DNA of 64,000 nt from Rhodococcoides fascians NBRC 12155 = LMG 3623 (GTDB lineage Bacteria > Actinomycetota > Actinomycetes > Mycobacteriales > Mycobacteriaceae), in NCBI RefSeq assembly GCF_001894785.1, contig NZ_BCWW01000018.1, positions 39,898-103,897 on the forward strand. Direction: 5' to 3'. How positions within the stretch are numbered: the stretch's first letter is position 1; each line of letters opens with the position of its first letter. Made by a program: the position numbers and the translations under genes. Of the stretch, positions 1 to 8,777 are shown in pieces. A model generated the notes under the pieces. The model did no database searches. It was not told where the DNA came from and saw only the letters and a list, made by a program, of their open reading frames with translations.

Positions 1-1164
1 GGCAATCGCGAAGCACACGGTGCCGACGGGCTTGAGTTCGGTGCCACCGCCGGGGCCTGCGATGCCACTGGTCGAGACAGCGATGTCGACACCCACCCGG
101 TTCAGCGCGCCCTCCGCCATCAGTGCAGCCACCGGTTCGCTCACGGCTCCGTGCTGGTCGATGACCTCGGCTGGAACACCGAGAAGCTCGGTCTTCGCTT
201 CGTTTGCGTACGACACCACCGCGCCGATCACATATGCCGACGACCCGGCACGGTCGGTGAGACGCGCGGCGATCATGCCGCCCGTGCACGATTCTGCCGT
301 TGCGATGCGACGGCCCGTCAAGCGACTCGCCACGATGTCGTCGATAGTGGATCCGTCGGTCGAAAAGACCTGTGAGCCATAGTGTTTCTCGATAAGTGCT
401 GCGACGTCGGAGTATGCGGCCGCCGCTGATTCTGGATAGCGCGTCACCATTTCGAGTTCACCGAGACGCAGGCAGGTGGTGATCTCGAGGTCGCCGAATC
501 CCGCTACCTCGCGCTCCGCTGTTCGTAAGGTCGCCGCGAGGTCGGCCTCCGACAGACCGTACGCGCGGATGGTGTCCTGGCGAACCGCGGCACTCCTGGC
601 CAACACTCGCGAGACCGGCGCTGTCTGCACAGCTTCGGGCCACATGGCCTGTAGTTCGCGCGGTGGGCCCGGCAGAATCAGAACCGCAGGCAGCATCCCG
701 GAGTCACTCGCTGGTATCGCGACGCCGGGAGCAGTGCCGGTCGGCGAAATGGACTGCGCGCCTACCGGAACCATGGCTTGTTTGCGGATGCCCGCGAGAA
801 GGGGCTCCGAATCGGGCGAGGAACTCAGGCGACTCCGCCAACGCTGAACGATTGTGTTGATGCGCTCCTCGAGTTCGACGTCGAGCCGAAGTTCTCGACC
901 GTACAGCGCGGCAACGGTCGCGACCGTGAGATCGTCGGCGGTCGGCCCCAACCCGCCGGTGGTGACAATGAGGTCCATACGCTGATCGGCGAGGAAACGA
1001 AGTTGTGCGGTGAGATCATCGGGCCTGTCCCCGCACACGGTGATGTGGGCGACGTCGACGCCCAGTTCCAAGAGACGTTGGGCGACCCATGGGCCGTTCC
1101 TGTCGGACACCCGACCCGAAAGAACCTCGGTTCCCGTGACCACAACACCTGCTCGCACTGACAT
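1..1164 (-). CDS. cinA: CinA family protein (MoaB-like domain plus CinA C-terminal amidohydrolase), 3' end cut by window
   Basis: The first 388 residues are visible; the C-terminus lies outside the window. The N-terminal part is a MoaB/Mog-like domain, with VVVTGTEVLSGRV near residue 7 and IVTTGGLGPTADD near residue 63. The C-terminal part carries the CinA amidohydrolase signatures TAESCTGGMIA and STSGIAGPGGG. CinA proteins are known to combine NMN deamidase and ADP-ribose pyrophosphatase activity in pyridine nucleotide salvage; both domains are present, so both roles are possible. The ATG at 1164 begins MSVRAGVVVTGTE, as expected for the family. Nothing upstream suggests an operon: the next gene runs away from it. 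Family call is secure; activity is inferred. Confidence 0.93.
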   Translation of the reverse strand, partial: MSVRAGVVVTGTEVLSGRVSDRNGPWVAQRLLELGVDVAHITVCGDRPDDLTAQLRFLADQRMDLIVTTGGLGPTADDLTVATVAALYGRELRLDVELEERINTIVQRWRSRLSSSPDSEPLLAGIRKQAMVPVGAQSISPTGTAPGVAIPASDSGMLPAVLILPGPPRELQAMWPEAVQTAPVSRVLARSAAVRQDTIRAYGLSEADLAATLRTAEREVAGFGDLEITTCLRLGELEMVTRYPESAAAAYSDVAALIEKHYGSQVFSTDGSTIDDIVASRLTGRRIATAESCTGGMIAARLTDRAGSSAYVIGAVVSYANEAKTELLGVPAEVIDQHGAVSEPVAALMAEGALNRVGVDIAVSTSGIAGPGGGTELKPVGTVCFAIA

Positions 1165-1304
1165 TCTTCGACTTTACTGTCACCGGGTTCGAGTGGACTC
1201 GCGACGGTGGCTCGATCGACACCGAATCCGGGGCCGCGGTGAATTTCCGTACCGACGGCAGTCGATACCGGCGACATCGTGCATCTCGAACATCGGAGAA
1301 CATC

Positions 1305-1712
1305 ATGACCACGACGACCACTCCTGCAACCACGTCACGTACCGCTGCGCGCGTCGGCTGGGTCCTCACCGGCCTGCTGGCGCTGTTTCTGATCTTCGAT
1401 ATCGTCGGCAAACTGCTGAATGTGCAGCAGGTGAAAGACGCGACGGTGGAATTGGGGCTGCGCGACGAGATGACGCCCGTCATCGGCGTCGTGTTACTGG
1501 TGTGCTTGGTGCTGTACTTGGTGCCGCGCACCGCATTTCTGGGTGCCGTTCTCCTGACCGGCTATCTCGGTGGTGCCGTTCTCACCAACTGGCGGGTCGA
1601 CAAGCCGCTCTTCAGCACGGTCCTGTTCGCGGTCTACGTCGGGATTCTTGCATGGGGTGCGCTGTACCTACGGGATCCGAAGGTGCGTCAGGTCATGCCG
1701 ATCGTGCGGTAG
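1305..1712 (+). CDS. DoxX-like integral membrane protein
   Basis: This 135-residue protein has four predicted membrane helices (about residues 15-35, 53-72, 76-95 and 103-121) with short loops. The length and layout match DoxX-like families, often annotated DUF4345 or DoxX. Substrate and partners are unknown. The ATG at 1305 follows CGGAGA by 5 bases, which beats the in-frame GTG at 1239 that would add a charged, poorly supported leader. The gene diverges from cinA and converges with the FAD/Rieske gene 30 bases downstream. Family call is moderate and function is unknown. Confidence 0.75.
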   Translation: MTTTTTPATTSRTAARVGWVLTGLLALFLIFDIVGKLLNVQQVKDATVELGLRDEMTPVIGVVLLVCLVLYLVPRTAFLGAVLLTGYLGGAVLTNWRVDKPLFSTVLFAVYVGILAWGALYLRDPKVRQVMPIVR

Positions 1713-1742
1713 TGAGACGCCGCCTGCCGACACATGTAAGGG

Positions 1743-3230
1743 TCAGGACAACGGATTCAGGCCCGACGTGACGGGACCCTCCAACACGGAGCCGTCGGCA
1801 GCGAAACGCGAACCGTGCAGCGGGCAGTCCCAGGACTTCTCGGCATCGTTCCACGCCACGATGCCGCCGAGGTGTGGGCACACCGCAGACACGCGGTGGG
1901 TGACGCCGTCGACGGTGCAGACAGCCTTCGGTGCGATGCCGGGCTCGATGTGGCCCTTACCCTCGACCAGTGGGGTTTTCGAGCCCCCGGTGATCGGCTT
2001 CGCCCATCCTTTCGCCATGTTCAGTCCCACGTTGGCATTGATACGGATCGCGTCGACGATGCCGGTGAGTTGGCGCAGATTCCAGCTGTCGTACGCGCCG
2101 GCCCAGTCGGTTCGACCGCCGAACGCCCGCTGTGCAAGAACGAGCGCGGACGCCGCGGCGTTCGTCATTCCCCATTTGTCGTACCCGGTGGCGACCCAGA
2201 TGCGATCGTCGCCGGGCAGCAGTGGTCCGGCGTACGGCAGCGCGTCGATCGACCCGTAATCCTGCGCGGACCATCTGTATCGTCGTCGGGCCCCGGGGAA
2301 GTTCTCTGCGGTCCATTCGTCGAGGTCGTTCACCTGGGCCTGCGGAGAAGACTCGCGCCCGACGACGTGATCGTTTCCACCGATGAGGAGTAGATCGCCG
2401 GCCGGGGTGGGCGCGTACCGGATCGATCGGCTGGGGGAGTCGGCGGAGAGGTACATTCCGCGTGGAACGTCGCCGTCGATCTCGTACGCGGCGGCATACG
2501 ACCGCATCGGTTCCATTCGAGCGAAGAATGCACCGCGATCGAGAATGGGTGTGCCAGTGGCCAAGACGACCCGCGACCCGCGGAGTGGGCCCTGATCCGT
2601 CTTGACGTCGACGTGACGAAGCCTTCGTCTCACACCGAGAGCTCGGGTGCCCTCGGTGATGTCCGCACCCGCGCTCGAGGCGTCCTCGGCCAAGGCAATG
2701 AGGGCGTCCATCGGATCGAATTGAGCTTGGTCCGGAACAGACACGGCACCGGCGACATCGAAGGGAAGTTCGGTGTCGGTGCCGTAGGAGGCGTTCAGTC
2801 CGGCACCGAGAGCGACGCGCAATTCATCGCGAACGGCGGTGAGACCGGAGCTGGTCGTGGCGTACGTGTACGCCGTCTCGCGTTGGACCGCTATACCCCG
2901 CTCCGCGCAGTATTCGAGCAGCCATTGCTGCCCAGCAGTGTTGCCCTGCACGTAACGCCGCACCTGCTGGTGCGAATGTTTCGACGCTATCGACGACAGC
3001 TTCGTGCCCTGCAGAACACTGATCTTGGCTGTCGTGTTTCCCGTCGCGACGGCACCGATCGTGCGGGCTTCGAGCACCGCGACGCGTTCTCCGGCTCGTG
3101 CGAACAGCAGGGCGGTGACCAAACCTGTGAGTCCGGCCCCGATGACCACGGTGTCGTACTTCTGGGTGAAATCGATCGCGCGGTAGGGCAAGCGGTCGGG
3201 TCGGTCGAGCCAGAGCGAGTTGGGCGGCAT
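1743..3230 (-). CDS. FAD-dependent oxidoreductase with C-terminal Rieske [2Fe-2S] domain
   Basis: The 495-residue protein has an N-terminal Rossmann motif VVIGAGLTGLVTALLFARAG and a DadA-like (glycine/D-amino-acid oxidase type) fold. A C-terminal Rieske domain shows the ligand pairs CPHLGG and CPLHGS, so both Cys-x-His and Cys-x-x-His pairs are intact. Such proteins are common in actinobacteria as probable amine or imino-acid oxidases that pass electrons through the iron-sulfur centre; the substrate is not known. I chose the ATG at 3230 (MPPNSLWLDRPDRLPY) because upstream in-frame residues are basic low-complexity sequence. It lies 62 bases after the GGDEF gene, probably in the same leftward run. 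Confidence 0.85.
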   Translation of the reverse strand: MPPNSLWLDRPDRLPYRAIDFTQKYDTVVIGAGLTGLVTALLFARAGERVAVLEARTIGAVATGNTTAKISVLQGTKLSSIASKHSHQQVRRYVQGNTAGQQWLLEYCAERGIAVQRETAYTYATTSSGLTAVRDELRVALGAGLNASYGTDTELPFDVAGAVSVPDQAQFDPMDALIALAEDASSAGADITEGTRALGVRRRLRHVDVKTDQGPLRGSRVVLATGTPILDRGAFFARMEPMRSYAAAYEIDGDVPRGMYLSADSPSRSIRYAPTPAGDLLLIGGNDHVVGRESSPQAQVNDLDEWTAENFPGARRRYRWSAQDYGSIDALPYAGPLLPGDDRIWVATGYDKWGMTNAAASALVLAQRAFGGRTDWAGAYDSWNLRQLTGIVDAIRINANVGLNMAKGWAKPITGGSKTPLVEGKGHIEPGIAPKAVCTVDGVTHRVSAVCPHLGGIVAWNDAEKSWDCPLHGSRFAADGSVLEGPVTSGLNPLS

Positions 3231-3292
3231 ACAACCGAGTTCCCGCCTTCGTCGTCGCGAAACCCGGAAAACCAGATCGCCGTACGCCGTCG

Positions 3293-4408
3293 TCAGTGAA
3301 CGATATCGCCGGGCGGACGCGCAAGAGCGACGCAATTGCGGCCGTTGCGTTTCGCGCGATACAAAGCCTCGTCGGCGGCGGCGAGTGTTCGGTCGAACAC
3401 GGTGCGGGTGGAGCGTGGATCCACCTGTGGCAGTGCGGCACCGACGCTGACGGTGATCGGGATGTCGTCCGCGACGTTATGGACGGCCTGCCGAAGGCGC
3501 TCGGCGAATTCGCCGAGCGTCGGTGTCGGATCCGGGACGAGGACGACGAATTCGTCGCCGCCCAGTCGTGAGACCGCCGCGTGTCGCCCGGCGCTCATGG
3601 TCAATCGCATTGCCGTCAGCCTCAATGCGACATCGCCCGCGGAGTGGCCGTGGTGGTCGTTGACGGCTTTGAAGTGGTCGATATCGATCAGCACCAAGGC
3701 CGGGCGAACGGGGTCGTTGCCGGCACCGACTGCTCTGGCTTCCAGGCCTCGCCGGTTGAGCACTCCGGTCAGTGGGTCGGTCATCGCGTCGGACAGATGA
3801 ACCCGAGAGGAGTGCAGTACTGCTCGTGAGAACGCCGACAGCAGCGTGACAGCGCCGTTGATCACCGTGATGGCCACCACGACTCGTAGGACGACCGATA
3901 CGGTGTCGGTAGGGGTTGTCGCCAATGCTGATGCTCCGAGTACGAGCATGTACACCGTGCTCCACACGACGTGGAACCAGATCACTTTCGGTCGAGCGAA
4001 GTGCGCGGCGTACGCACCGACCAGTGCGAGAAGCATCGCACCCTGAAGCGCTGCAAGAGGATCAGCGTAGGTTGCCGTCACCACGGTGACACCGAGTTCG
4101 CAATACACGACGAACCAGTTGTTGACGGGTGCGCGGCGAGACCACCAGTCCATCCCGAATTCGGCCTTGCTCATGATCCGGGCGACGGGAATCGTGCTGA
4201 TGCACACGGCGTAGGTCAGTACGGTGCCGAGTCCTTCGGTGGGGCCGTCCTGCGTGAACGTGGTGCCGATGCCGAGCAGCCCGAACAGCAGAGTCTGAAC
4301 GACAACCCCCGTCCGCAGCAGCGGGTCGGGTGTCTCGTCGTTCGCCCGCATGCCGGCCGGTCGCTCGGTGGGCGCACGTCTTGCCGGTGAGTCCCGATGT
4401 CTACCCAC
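3293..4408 (-). CDS. Membrane-anchored GGDEF-domain diguanylate cyclase
   Basis: From the GTG at 4408 the protein has 371 residues. About six hydrophobic segments occupy residues 33-195 and resemble an MASE-type sensor. A GGDEF domain follows (residues 205-365), with DPLTGVLNRRG, the metal-binding IDIDHFKAVND, and an intact LGGDEF at 283-287. This predicts synthesis of cyclic di-GMP from GTP at the membrane. No RxxD inhibitory site is obvious in the residues before GGDEF (ISRL in other cyclases is VSRL here). The GTG overlaps the stop of the preceding gene by 8 bases; the in-frame ATG at 4351 (MRANDE) is an equally possible start. No EAL domain is present nearby. Confidence 0.85.
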   Translation of the reverse strand: MGRHRDSPARRAPTERPAGMRANDETPDPLLRTGVVVQTLLFGLLGIGTTFTQDGPTEGLGTVLTYAVCISTIPVARIMSKAEFGMDWWSRRAPVNNWFVVYCELGVTVVTATYADPLAALQGAMLLALVGAYAAHFARPKVIWFHVVWSTVYMLVLGASALATTPTDTVSVVLRVVVAITVINGAVTLLSAFSRAVLHSSRVHLSDAMTDPLTGVLNRRGLEARAVGAGNDPVRPALVLIDIDHFKAVNDHHGHSAGDVALRLTAMRLTMSAGRHAAVSRLGGDEFVVLVPDPTPTLGEFAERLRQAVHNVADDIPITVSVGAALPQVDPRSTRTVFDRTLAAADEALYRAKRNGRNCVALARPPGDIVH

Positions 4409-4934
4409 CGAAACCGTCTCGTGTCATGTCCGATCGCCAGCGCAGACTGGCTCGGACTGCCTCCCCGACACGGTCGGCGAGGTCGGCGGCGAGGGGCTCG
4501 GAGTGGTGAAACGTAGTCGCCTGTTTCGGTTTCGACAACCGGGCCGGTTCGATCTTCGGTGCATGCCCGTCGATGCCCAACCGGAAGGCACTGTCCGGAG
4601 TCATTCGAGTCGAGGGTATGCGTTCGGCGTTGCGCGGAACCGCCGAACAGTCGATGGTGAGCAGCGTTCGACCCGGGCGCGCGAACGTCTGCTTGTCGGC
4701 AAGCGCGACATACAGTCCGTCGTTCGCCTCGGCGCGCGTCGCCAGTCGTGCGACGACCCGTCGAATACGCTGCTGGCACTGTGTTCGGTCTGACGACACG
4801 ACCAGCTCGGCACCCGGGACGACAGATCGTGTGCTGCGCGCCGACTCCGTCAAGGACGTCCAGATTGCGTCGTCGTCCTCGCCGAAATATGTTCGCAACA
4901 GCCAGAGTTCGGAGCTGCTCGCGCCGTCGGGCAT
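4401..4934 (-). CDS. Hypothetical protein, 177 aa
   Basis: I do not recognise this protein with confidence. It is soluble, has no signal peptide or membrane segment, and begins MPDGASSSELWLLRTYFGEDDDAIW. Central residues 45-70 (DRTQCQQRIRRVVARLATRAEA) look helical, and there is a predicted beta-rich middle (LLTIDCSAVPRNAERIPSTRM). The N-terminal LLRTYFGEDDDAIW pattern is reminiscent of the DUF6924 group, but I would not rely on it. It sits 42 bases after the hydrolase gene and overlaps the GGDEF gene by 8 bases if the GTG start of the latter is used, so co-transcription is likely. Confidence 0.7.
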   Translation of the reverse strand: MPDGASSSELWLLRTYFGEDDDAIWTSLTESARSTRSVVPGAELVVSSDRTQCQQRIRRVVARLATRAEANDGLYVALADKQTFARPGRTLLTIDCSAVPRNAERIPSTRMTPDSAFRLGIDGHAPKIEPARLSKPKQATTFHHSEPLAADLADRVGEAVRASLRWRSDMTRDGFGG

Positions 4935-4976
4935 GGTGATCCAATCCGAGAACTGTGGGGTGCACCGAACGTGCGG

Positions 4977-5927
4977 TCAGGCGGAGGGGACAGCCCGGAG
5001 TGGCACGGGCACAGTATCGGCGAGGAAGGTCAGCTGATCTCCGATCACCGAGGAGAACAGCGGCTCCACGTACGGGTCGAAATGACCGCCTACGTAGGTT
5101 CGAACCGTCGCACCGCGAACTTTCGCCGCGGCGCGTTGTGCGACGGACGCCGGGGTCACTGTGTCTTCGGACGCAATCTGCACCAAAGTGGGGCAGTCGA
5201 TACGCGACATCGTTCTTCCGGGGGAGTAGCGCCAGATCTTCAGAAGGATTCGTGCAGCGACGGTTTCGGGGTAGTCGCCGTCGGACAGTCCGGACTCGAG
5301 GACGAGACGGTCACGCCCCTTCATCGCGTCGGGCGAGACCATCACGGCTCGTTGGCCGGGTAGTCCGACGCTGTCGACGTAGCGCGGCGATCGGCCGAGG
5401 ACAGCGCGCACAGCGTCGGACATGGCGGCCGGTGCCAGCCGCACAGCCTGTCGCAATCCGGTTGCGCGAACGGCAGCAATGCCGTCGATGTGGGGTACCT
5501 GGGCGATGACGGCTGCGAATCGAATACCGTTGCCCGCCAACGTCAGTACGTGGCCACCGGCGAACGACGTCCCCCAGCCGACGACCCGATTGTTGTCGAC
5601 TCCGTCCAATGAGCGAGCAAAGTCGACTGCGTTTCGCCAGTCGGTGAGCTGTTCGTTCACGTCCAACAACTGGCGCGGTTCGCCCTCGCTGTCCCCGAAG
5701 AACCGGTAGTCGAAGACGCACACCACGTAACCGGCCGCGACGAAACGCTCCGCGTAGGCGTATAAGCGCATGGCTCGGGGACTGCCGAACCCGTGGGCCA
5801 TGACAATCACCGGCAGACGGTCGGAGGCCGGGCTGCTCGGCCGGAAAACCGTAGCAGCGCAACGAACTCCGTTCGAGTGGAATGACGTCTCGGTACGGGT
5901 GAAACCGGTGTGGTCGTCGGTGATCAT
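4977..5927 (-). CDS. Alpha/beta hydrolase (peptidase/acyl-hydrolase type)
   Basis: The 316-residue protein has the alpha/beta hydrolase order. An oxyanion strand VIVMAHGFGSPRAM (residues 40-53) is followed by the nucleophile elbow GWGTSFAGG with Ser121, then the acid in ASEDTVTPAS and the His in GGHFDPY. The elbow is G-x-S-x-A rather than the usual G-x-S-x-G. It resembles the dienelactone/X-Pro peptidase-like hydrolases annotated in actinobacteria; substrate is unknown. No signal peptide is visible, so it should be cytoplasmic. It is the first gene of the leftward run ending at the FAD/Rieske gene. Confidence 0.82.
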   Translation of the reverse strand: MITDDHTGFTRTETSFHSNGVRCAATVFRPSSPASDRLPVIVMAHGFGSPRAMRLYAYAERFVAAGYVVCVFDYRFFGDSEGEPRQLLDVNEQLTDWRNAVDFARSLDGVDNNRVVGWGTSFAGGHVLTLAGNGIRFAAVIAQVPHIDGIAAVRATGLRQAVRLAPAAMSDAVRAVLGRSPRYVDSVGLPGQRAVMVSPDAMKGRDRLVLESGLSDGDYPETVAARILLKIWRYSPGRTMSRIDCPTLVQIASEDTVTPASVAQRAAAKVRGATVRTYVGGHFDPYVEPLFSSVIGDQLTFLADTVPVPLRAVPSA

Positions 5928-5972
5928 GCGATTGTTCCTCTGTTCAGCAAAGACTGTATGGATCGAAACTCG

Positions 5973-6767
5973 TTACTTGAAGGGATTGAGTGTCCGACCG
6001 AGGTAGTACCCGATACGTGTCGGAATCGGTTTGGCTGCAACAGCAGTCGCTTTGTTGACCAACCCGGGCACGCACACCGGAGTGCCGTTCTCGACCGCGC
6101 GCCATCCCTCGCGGACGACGTCCTCGGGGTTCTGCCAGAGGATCGAGGGGAGCTTGGACGTGGCCGCCTCCCTGGTCCCCATGACGTCGTGGAACTCGCT
6201 GTGCGTGAAGCCCGGGCAGAGCGCGGTGACGTGAATGCCGTGGGGACGCAGCTCCATGTCGAGTGACTGCGACATGTCGAGTACGTAGGACTTGATGCCG
6301 GTGTACAGCAGACTGGCTGCGGGCGGAAGCAGGGCCGCCAGCGACGAGAGGTTGACGATGCGTCCGTATCCTCGCTCTTTCATGCCAGGAACAGTGAGGT
6401 GAGCAAGTTCGGTCACCGCCGTGATCATCACCTGGATCTCCGCGGCCAGCGACTCGAATGGAGCGTCGGCGAACTTCGAATTCCCCGACATTCCAGCATT
6501 GTTGACGAGTATGTCGATGTCGACACCCAGGGCTCGCGTGCGCTCCATGATCGCGCGGGGAGCGTCGCGATCGGCCAGGTCGGCGGCCACCACGTCGCAC
6601 CGCACGCTGTGGCGCGTGGTGAGCTCGTTTGCCAGTGCAGTCAACCGATCCTCGCGACGGGCTACCAGAACGAGGTTGTGTCCCTCGGCGGCGAGGTGAC
6701 GGGCGAAGGCCGCGCCGATGCCTGCGGATGCGCCGGTGATCAGGGCTGTGCGTCCGGTGTTCGACAT
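5973..6767 (-). CDS. Short-chain dehydrogenase/reductase (SDR)
   Basis: The 264-residue protein is a classical SDR: cofactor motif TGASAGIG (residues 11-18), NNAG (89-92), catalytic Ser in NLSS (139-142) and YTGIK (Tyr155/Lys159). It should reduce or oxidise an alcohol/carbonyl with NAD(P)H; the substrate cannot be read from sequence. I start it at the ATG at 6767 (MSNTGRTALITGAS). Upstream in-frame starts at 6779 and 6827 exist, but the latter would place the coding region inside two operator-like palindromes. It diverges from a TetR gene 79 bases away and is the obvious target of that regulator. Confidence 0.9.
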   Translation of the reverse strand: MSNTGRTALITGASAGIGAAFARHLAAEGHNLVLVARREDRLTALANELTTRHSVRCDVVAADLADRDAPRAIMERTRALGVDIDILVNNAGMSGNSKFADAPFESLAAEIQVMITAVTELAHLTVPGMKERGYGRIVNLSSLAALLPPAASLLYTGIKSYVLDMSQSLDMELRPHGIHVTALCPGFTHSEFHDVMGTREAATSKLPSILWQNPEDVVREGWRAVENGTPVCVPGLVNKATAVAAKPIPTRIGYYLGRTLNPFK

Positions 6768-6783
6768 CTGCCACGTCTCCATC

Positions 6784-6802
6784 TCTTGAACGGTCATCAA
6801 GA
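6784..6802. promoter_or_regulatory. Candidate TetR operator O1 (TCTTGA-N7-TCAAGA)
   Basis: A 19-bp inverted repeat with perfect 6-bp arms TCTTGA and TCAAGA and the spacer ACGGTCA lies between the divergent SDR and TetR genes, 17 bases from the SDR start. The same arms and spacing recur at 6815-6833, 31 bp away, about three helical turns. Binding by the adjacent TetR protein is inference. Confidence 0.65.
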
Positions 6803-6814
6803 ACGGTAGCAGTG

Positions 6815-6833
6815 TCTTGAATGACATTCAAGA
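6815..6833. promoter_or_regulatory. Candidate TetR operator O2 (TCTTGA-N7-TCAAGA)
   Basis: Second 19-bp inverted repeat with arms TCTTGA and TCAAGA. Here the symmetry extends to 9-bp arms, TCTTGAATG and CATTCAAGA, around a single central A. It lies 13 bases before the chosen TetR ATG (6847), so it could mediate autorepression. The spacing to O1 puts both on the same DNA face. Confidence 0.7.
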
Positions 6834-6846
6834 TAAACTCCGGGAC

Positions 6847-7413
6847 ATGCCCAAGAATCGCGGACTGCACGACAGAGAGAGCAAGCGCGACGACATCGTC
6901 GCCGCTGCCCGCGAGATGTTCGTATCCGACGGTTTCGAGCGCGCATCGATCAGCCGTCTGGCGAAAGCTGTCGGGATCACCCCGAACACCGTGTACTGGT
7001 ACTTCGACGACAAGGACGACATCCTGGTCGCAGTGCTGACCGCTATCGCGGCCGAGGACGCGGCAGATTATGCGACCGTCGCGGATCGATCCCTGGCCGA
7101 CCGTTTGGTCTGGCTCGTGGAGCAACTGCAGAGGGTGGGCCCTCTGGTATCGACGGTGCACGACCGAGTTGCCAAGTCGGCAGCAATCGAACACTGGCAC
7201 AACGGTTTCCACCACTTCGCGGAATCGTTGTTCGCTTCCGATATCGAGAAGGCTGGACTGTCCGGGTCCGAAGCCGATGCGATGCTGCGCATCGGGACGT
7301 TCGTCGTGGAGGGATTGCTGACGCACGCCCCGGCTCCGGAGGTCGTCCGTTCGGTGATCGATCGATTGGTCGCGACCATACCGCCTGTTTCGCGTACCAG
7401 CTCTACCGAATGA
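6847..7413 (+). CDS. TetR family transcriptional regulator, divergent from the SDR
   Basis: A 188-residue TetR repressor. The N-terminal helix-turn-helix covers roughly residues 14-60, with DDIVAAAREMFVSDGFERASISRLAKAVGITPNTVYWYFDDKDDIL. The C-terminal ligand-binding part is all-helical, and its ligand is unknown. I use the ATG at 6847 (MPKNRGLHDRESKR). The in-frame TTG at 6817 would encode the operator palindrome itself and is unlikely. Two matched palindromes in the 79-bp gap to the SDR gene suggest local regulation of both genes. Confidence 0.9.
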   Translation: MPKNRGLHDRESKRDDIVAAAREMFVSDGFERASISRLAKAVGITPNTVYWYFDDKDDILVAVLTAIAAEDAADYATVADRSLADRLVWLVEQLQRVGPLVSTVHDRVAKSAAIEHWHNGFHHFAESLFASDIEKAGLSGSEADAMLRIGTFVVEGLLTHAPAPEVVRSVIDRLVATIPPVSRTSSTE

Positions 7414-7438
7414 CTCTGGTGCGTTGCGGATCTCGTGG

Positions 7439-7912
7439 TCAGTCGGTCAGCAGCCCGATCTCGGCAACAGTCAGGTCGGTCCGCGGGTCCCGCCACACGG
7501 CCGTTCCGTCGCGCACCACCGGCAGGAGCAGTCGCTTCTCCTGGATCGGCCACTGGATGAACGGGTAATAGCCTGCGAGTTCGCCCTGCACCGAGTCGGC
7601 AACGACGACCGTGGCCTCGGCGAGCGTTTGATCGATATGCAACGCGCCGAACGAGAAGCCCCGGAACTGCTCGAGGGCGGGCGTCCGGTGATGCAGGACG
7701 GGTTCGAGCCCGACATGGCAGTGCCCGGTCTCCATCAGTGCGATCGTCCATTCCGACCGCTCGATGTGCTGTTCGCTGCCGTGCTTGCGGCAGTACAGAT
7801 CACGCCCCACGGCACCGCACGCGTCGACGATCCGAGTGGGTGCGCCGTGACCGGAGTCCGGGACGAACGGAAGACGCCACTCCTCGACGCATTCGAAAGC
7901 CTGCCATTCCAT
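7439..7912 (-). CDS. Hypothetical protein, 157 aa
   Basis: Unrecognised soluble protein. It has several cysteines and histidines (FECVEEW, VDACG, DLYCRKHG, ETGHCHVG) in the N-terminal 75 residues, which could bind a metal but do not form a clear zinc-finger pattern. The C-terminal half is mixed with a short conserved-looking WPIQEKRLLLPVV segment. It begins 41 bases after the preceding hypothetical gene on the same strand, so the two are probably co-transcribed. It converges with the TetR gene 25 bases away. Confidence 0.65.
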   Translation of the reverse strand: MEWQAFECVEEWRLPFVPDSGHGAPTRIVDACGAVGRDLYCRKHGSEQHIERSEWTIALMETGHCHVGLEPVLHHRTPALEQFRGFSFGALHIDQTLAEATVVVADSVQGELAGYYPFIQWPIQEKRLLLPVVRDGTAVWRDPRTDLTVAEIGLLTD

Positions 7913-7953
7913 CGCTTCAGGCTGGCATACGAGCGCGCTGGGGCGGTACCGAA

Positions 7954-8724
7954 TTATGTTCGGCCACCCCGCACGAACATGCTGTCGTCCATAGCTTCGT
8001 CGACGGCGAGGATCGTCACGTCGATGTCGCAGTCATCGGTCGGACCGTCCGTGGTCGGACCGACGTAGACACAGATTCCGGTCTGTACGTCGAGTCTCAC
8101 GGATACCGGCGGCCCGGGAACCCAGTGCCCGGTATCGAAGTCGTAGTACCCGCTCAGTAATGCGCAGCATTCGCATCGGGCGTCGTACTCCGGAGTGGTG
8201 CAGACGATGGCCTCCCACGCTTGCCGCCCGCCGTGCTCGACTACCTCGACCTCGGATACGTCGGTGCCTGTCGCGGCGGACGAATGGTCGTGCGGTGAAC
8301 GAGTGAGTTCGATCGGGTTGAGCATCGCGATCCACTGGTAGTTCTCGTAGAACGGATCGTCCCAGTCCACGAACCACGAATCCGTTTCCGATGGTAACGC
8401 CGACACCAACCCATCGGCGTCGAACACCGGTGTCGTATCCGATGCCCACAGTGCACTGGGACGGTCGGCATCGGCTCCGTTCGAGTACACAGCTGCCCTC
8501 TCGTCGAATGGGATTGTCACGGAGGATACTTCGACGACTTCACCAGCGGCGTTCTCCACGCGAAGGTATCCCGGGCGTCGAATCCATGCGTGCACCGGAG
8601 CTGTGTGACCGGCGCGCACGAATGCGAGCTCGACAGTTCTCCAACGCCACGGAGACGACTGTGCCAATCGACGGAACTGCTCGACGGACGGGGTGATGAT
8701 CATGTCTTCGATCATGTCAGCCAC
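7954..8724 (-). CDS. Hypothetical protein, 256 aa
   Basis: Unrecognised soluble protein without a signal peptide. Residues 25-75 (WRWRTVELAFVRAGHTAPVHAWIRRPGYLRVENAAGEVV) look beta-rich and recall lipoprotein-carrier-like or sigma-factor regulatory folds, but this is only a shape resemblance. A central TPEYDARCECCALL has a C-x-C-C cluster. The C-terminal region VSVRLDVQTGICVYVGPTTDGPTDDCDIDVTILAVDEAMDD is acidic. An ATG at 8724 and in-frame ATGs at 8715 and 8703 are alternatives. It heads a two-gene leftward unit with the 157-residue protein. Confidence 0.68.
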   Translation of the reverse strand: MADMIEDMIITPSVEQFRRLAQSSPWRWRTVELAFVRAGHTAPVHAWIRRPGYLRVENAAGEVVEVSSVTIPFDERAAVYSNGADADRPSALWASDTTPVFDADGLVSALPSETDSWFVDWDDPFYENYQWIAMLNPIELTRSPHDHSSAATGTDVSEVEVVEHGGRQAWEAIVCTTPEYDARCECCALLSGYYDFDTGHWVPGPPVSVRLDVQTGICVYVGPTTDGPTDDCDIDVTILAVDEAMDDSMFVRGGRT

Positions 8725-8777
8725 GTCCAGTCATTTCTGGTAGCAGCCGGGAGAATCCAGCCGCTGACGTTCGTCGA

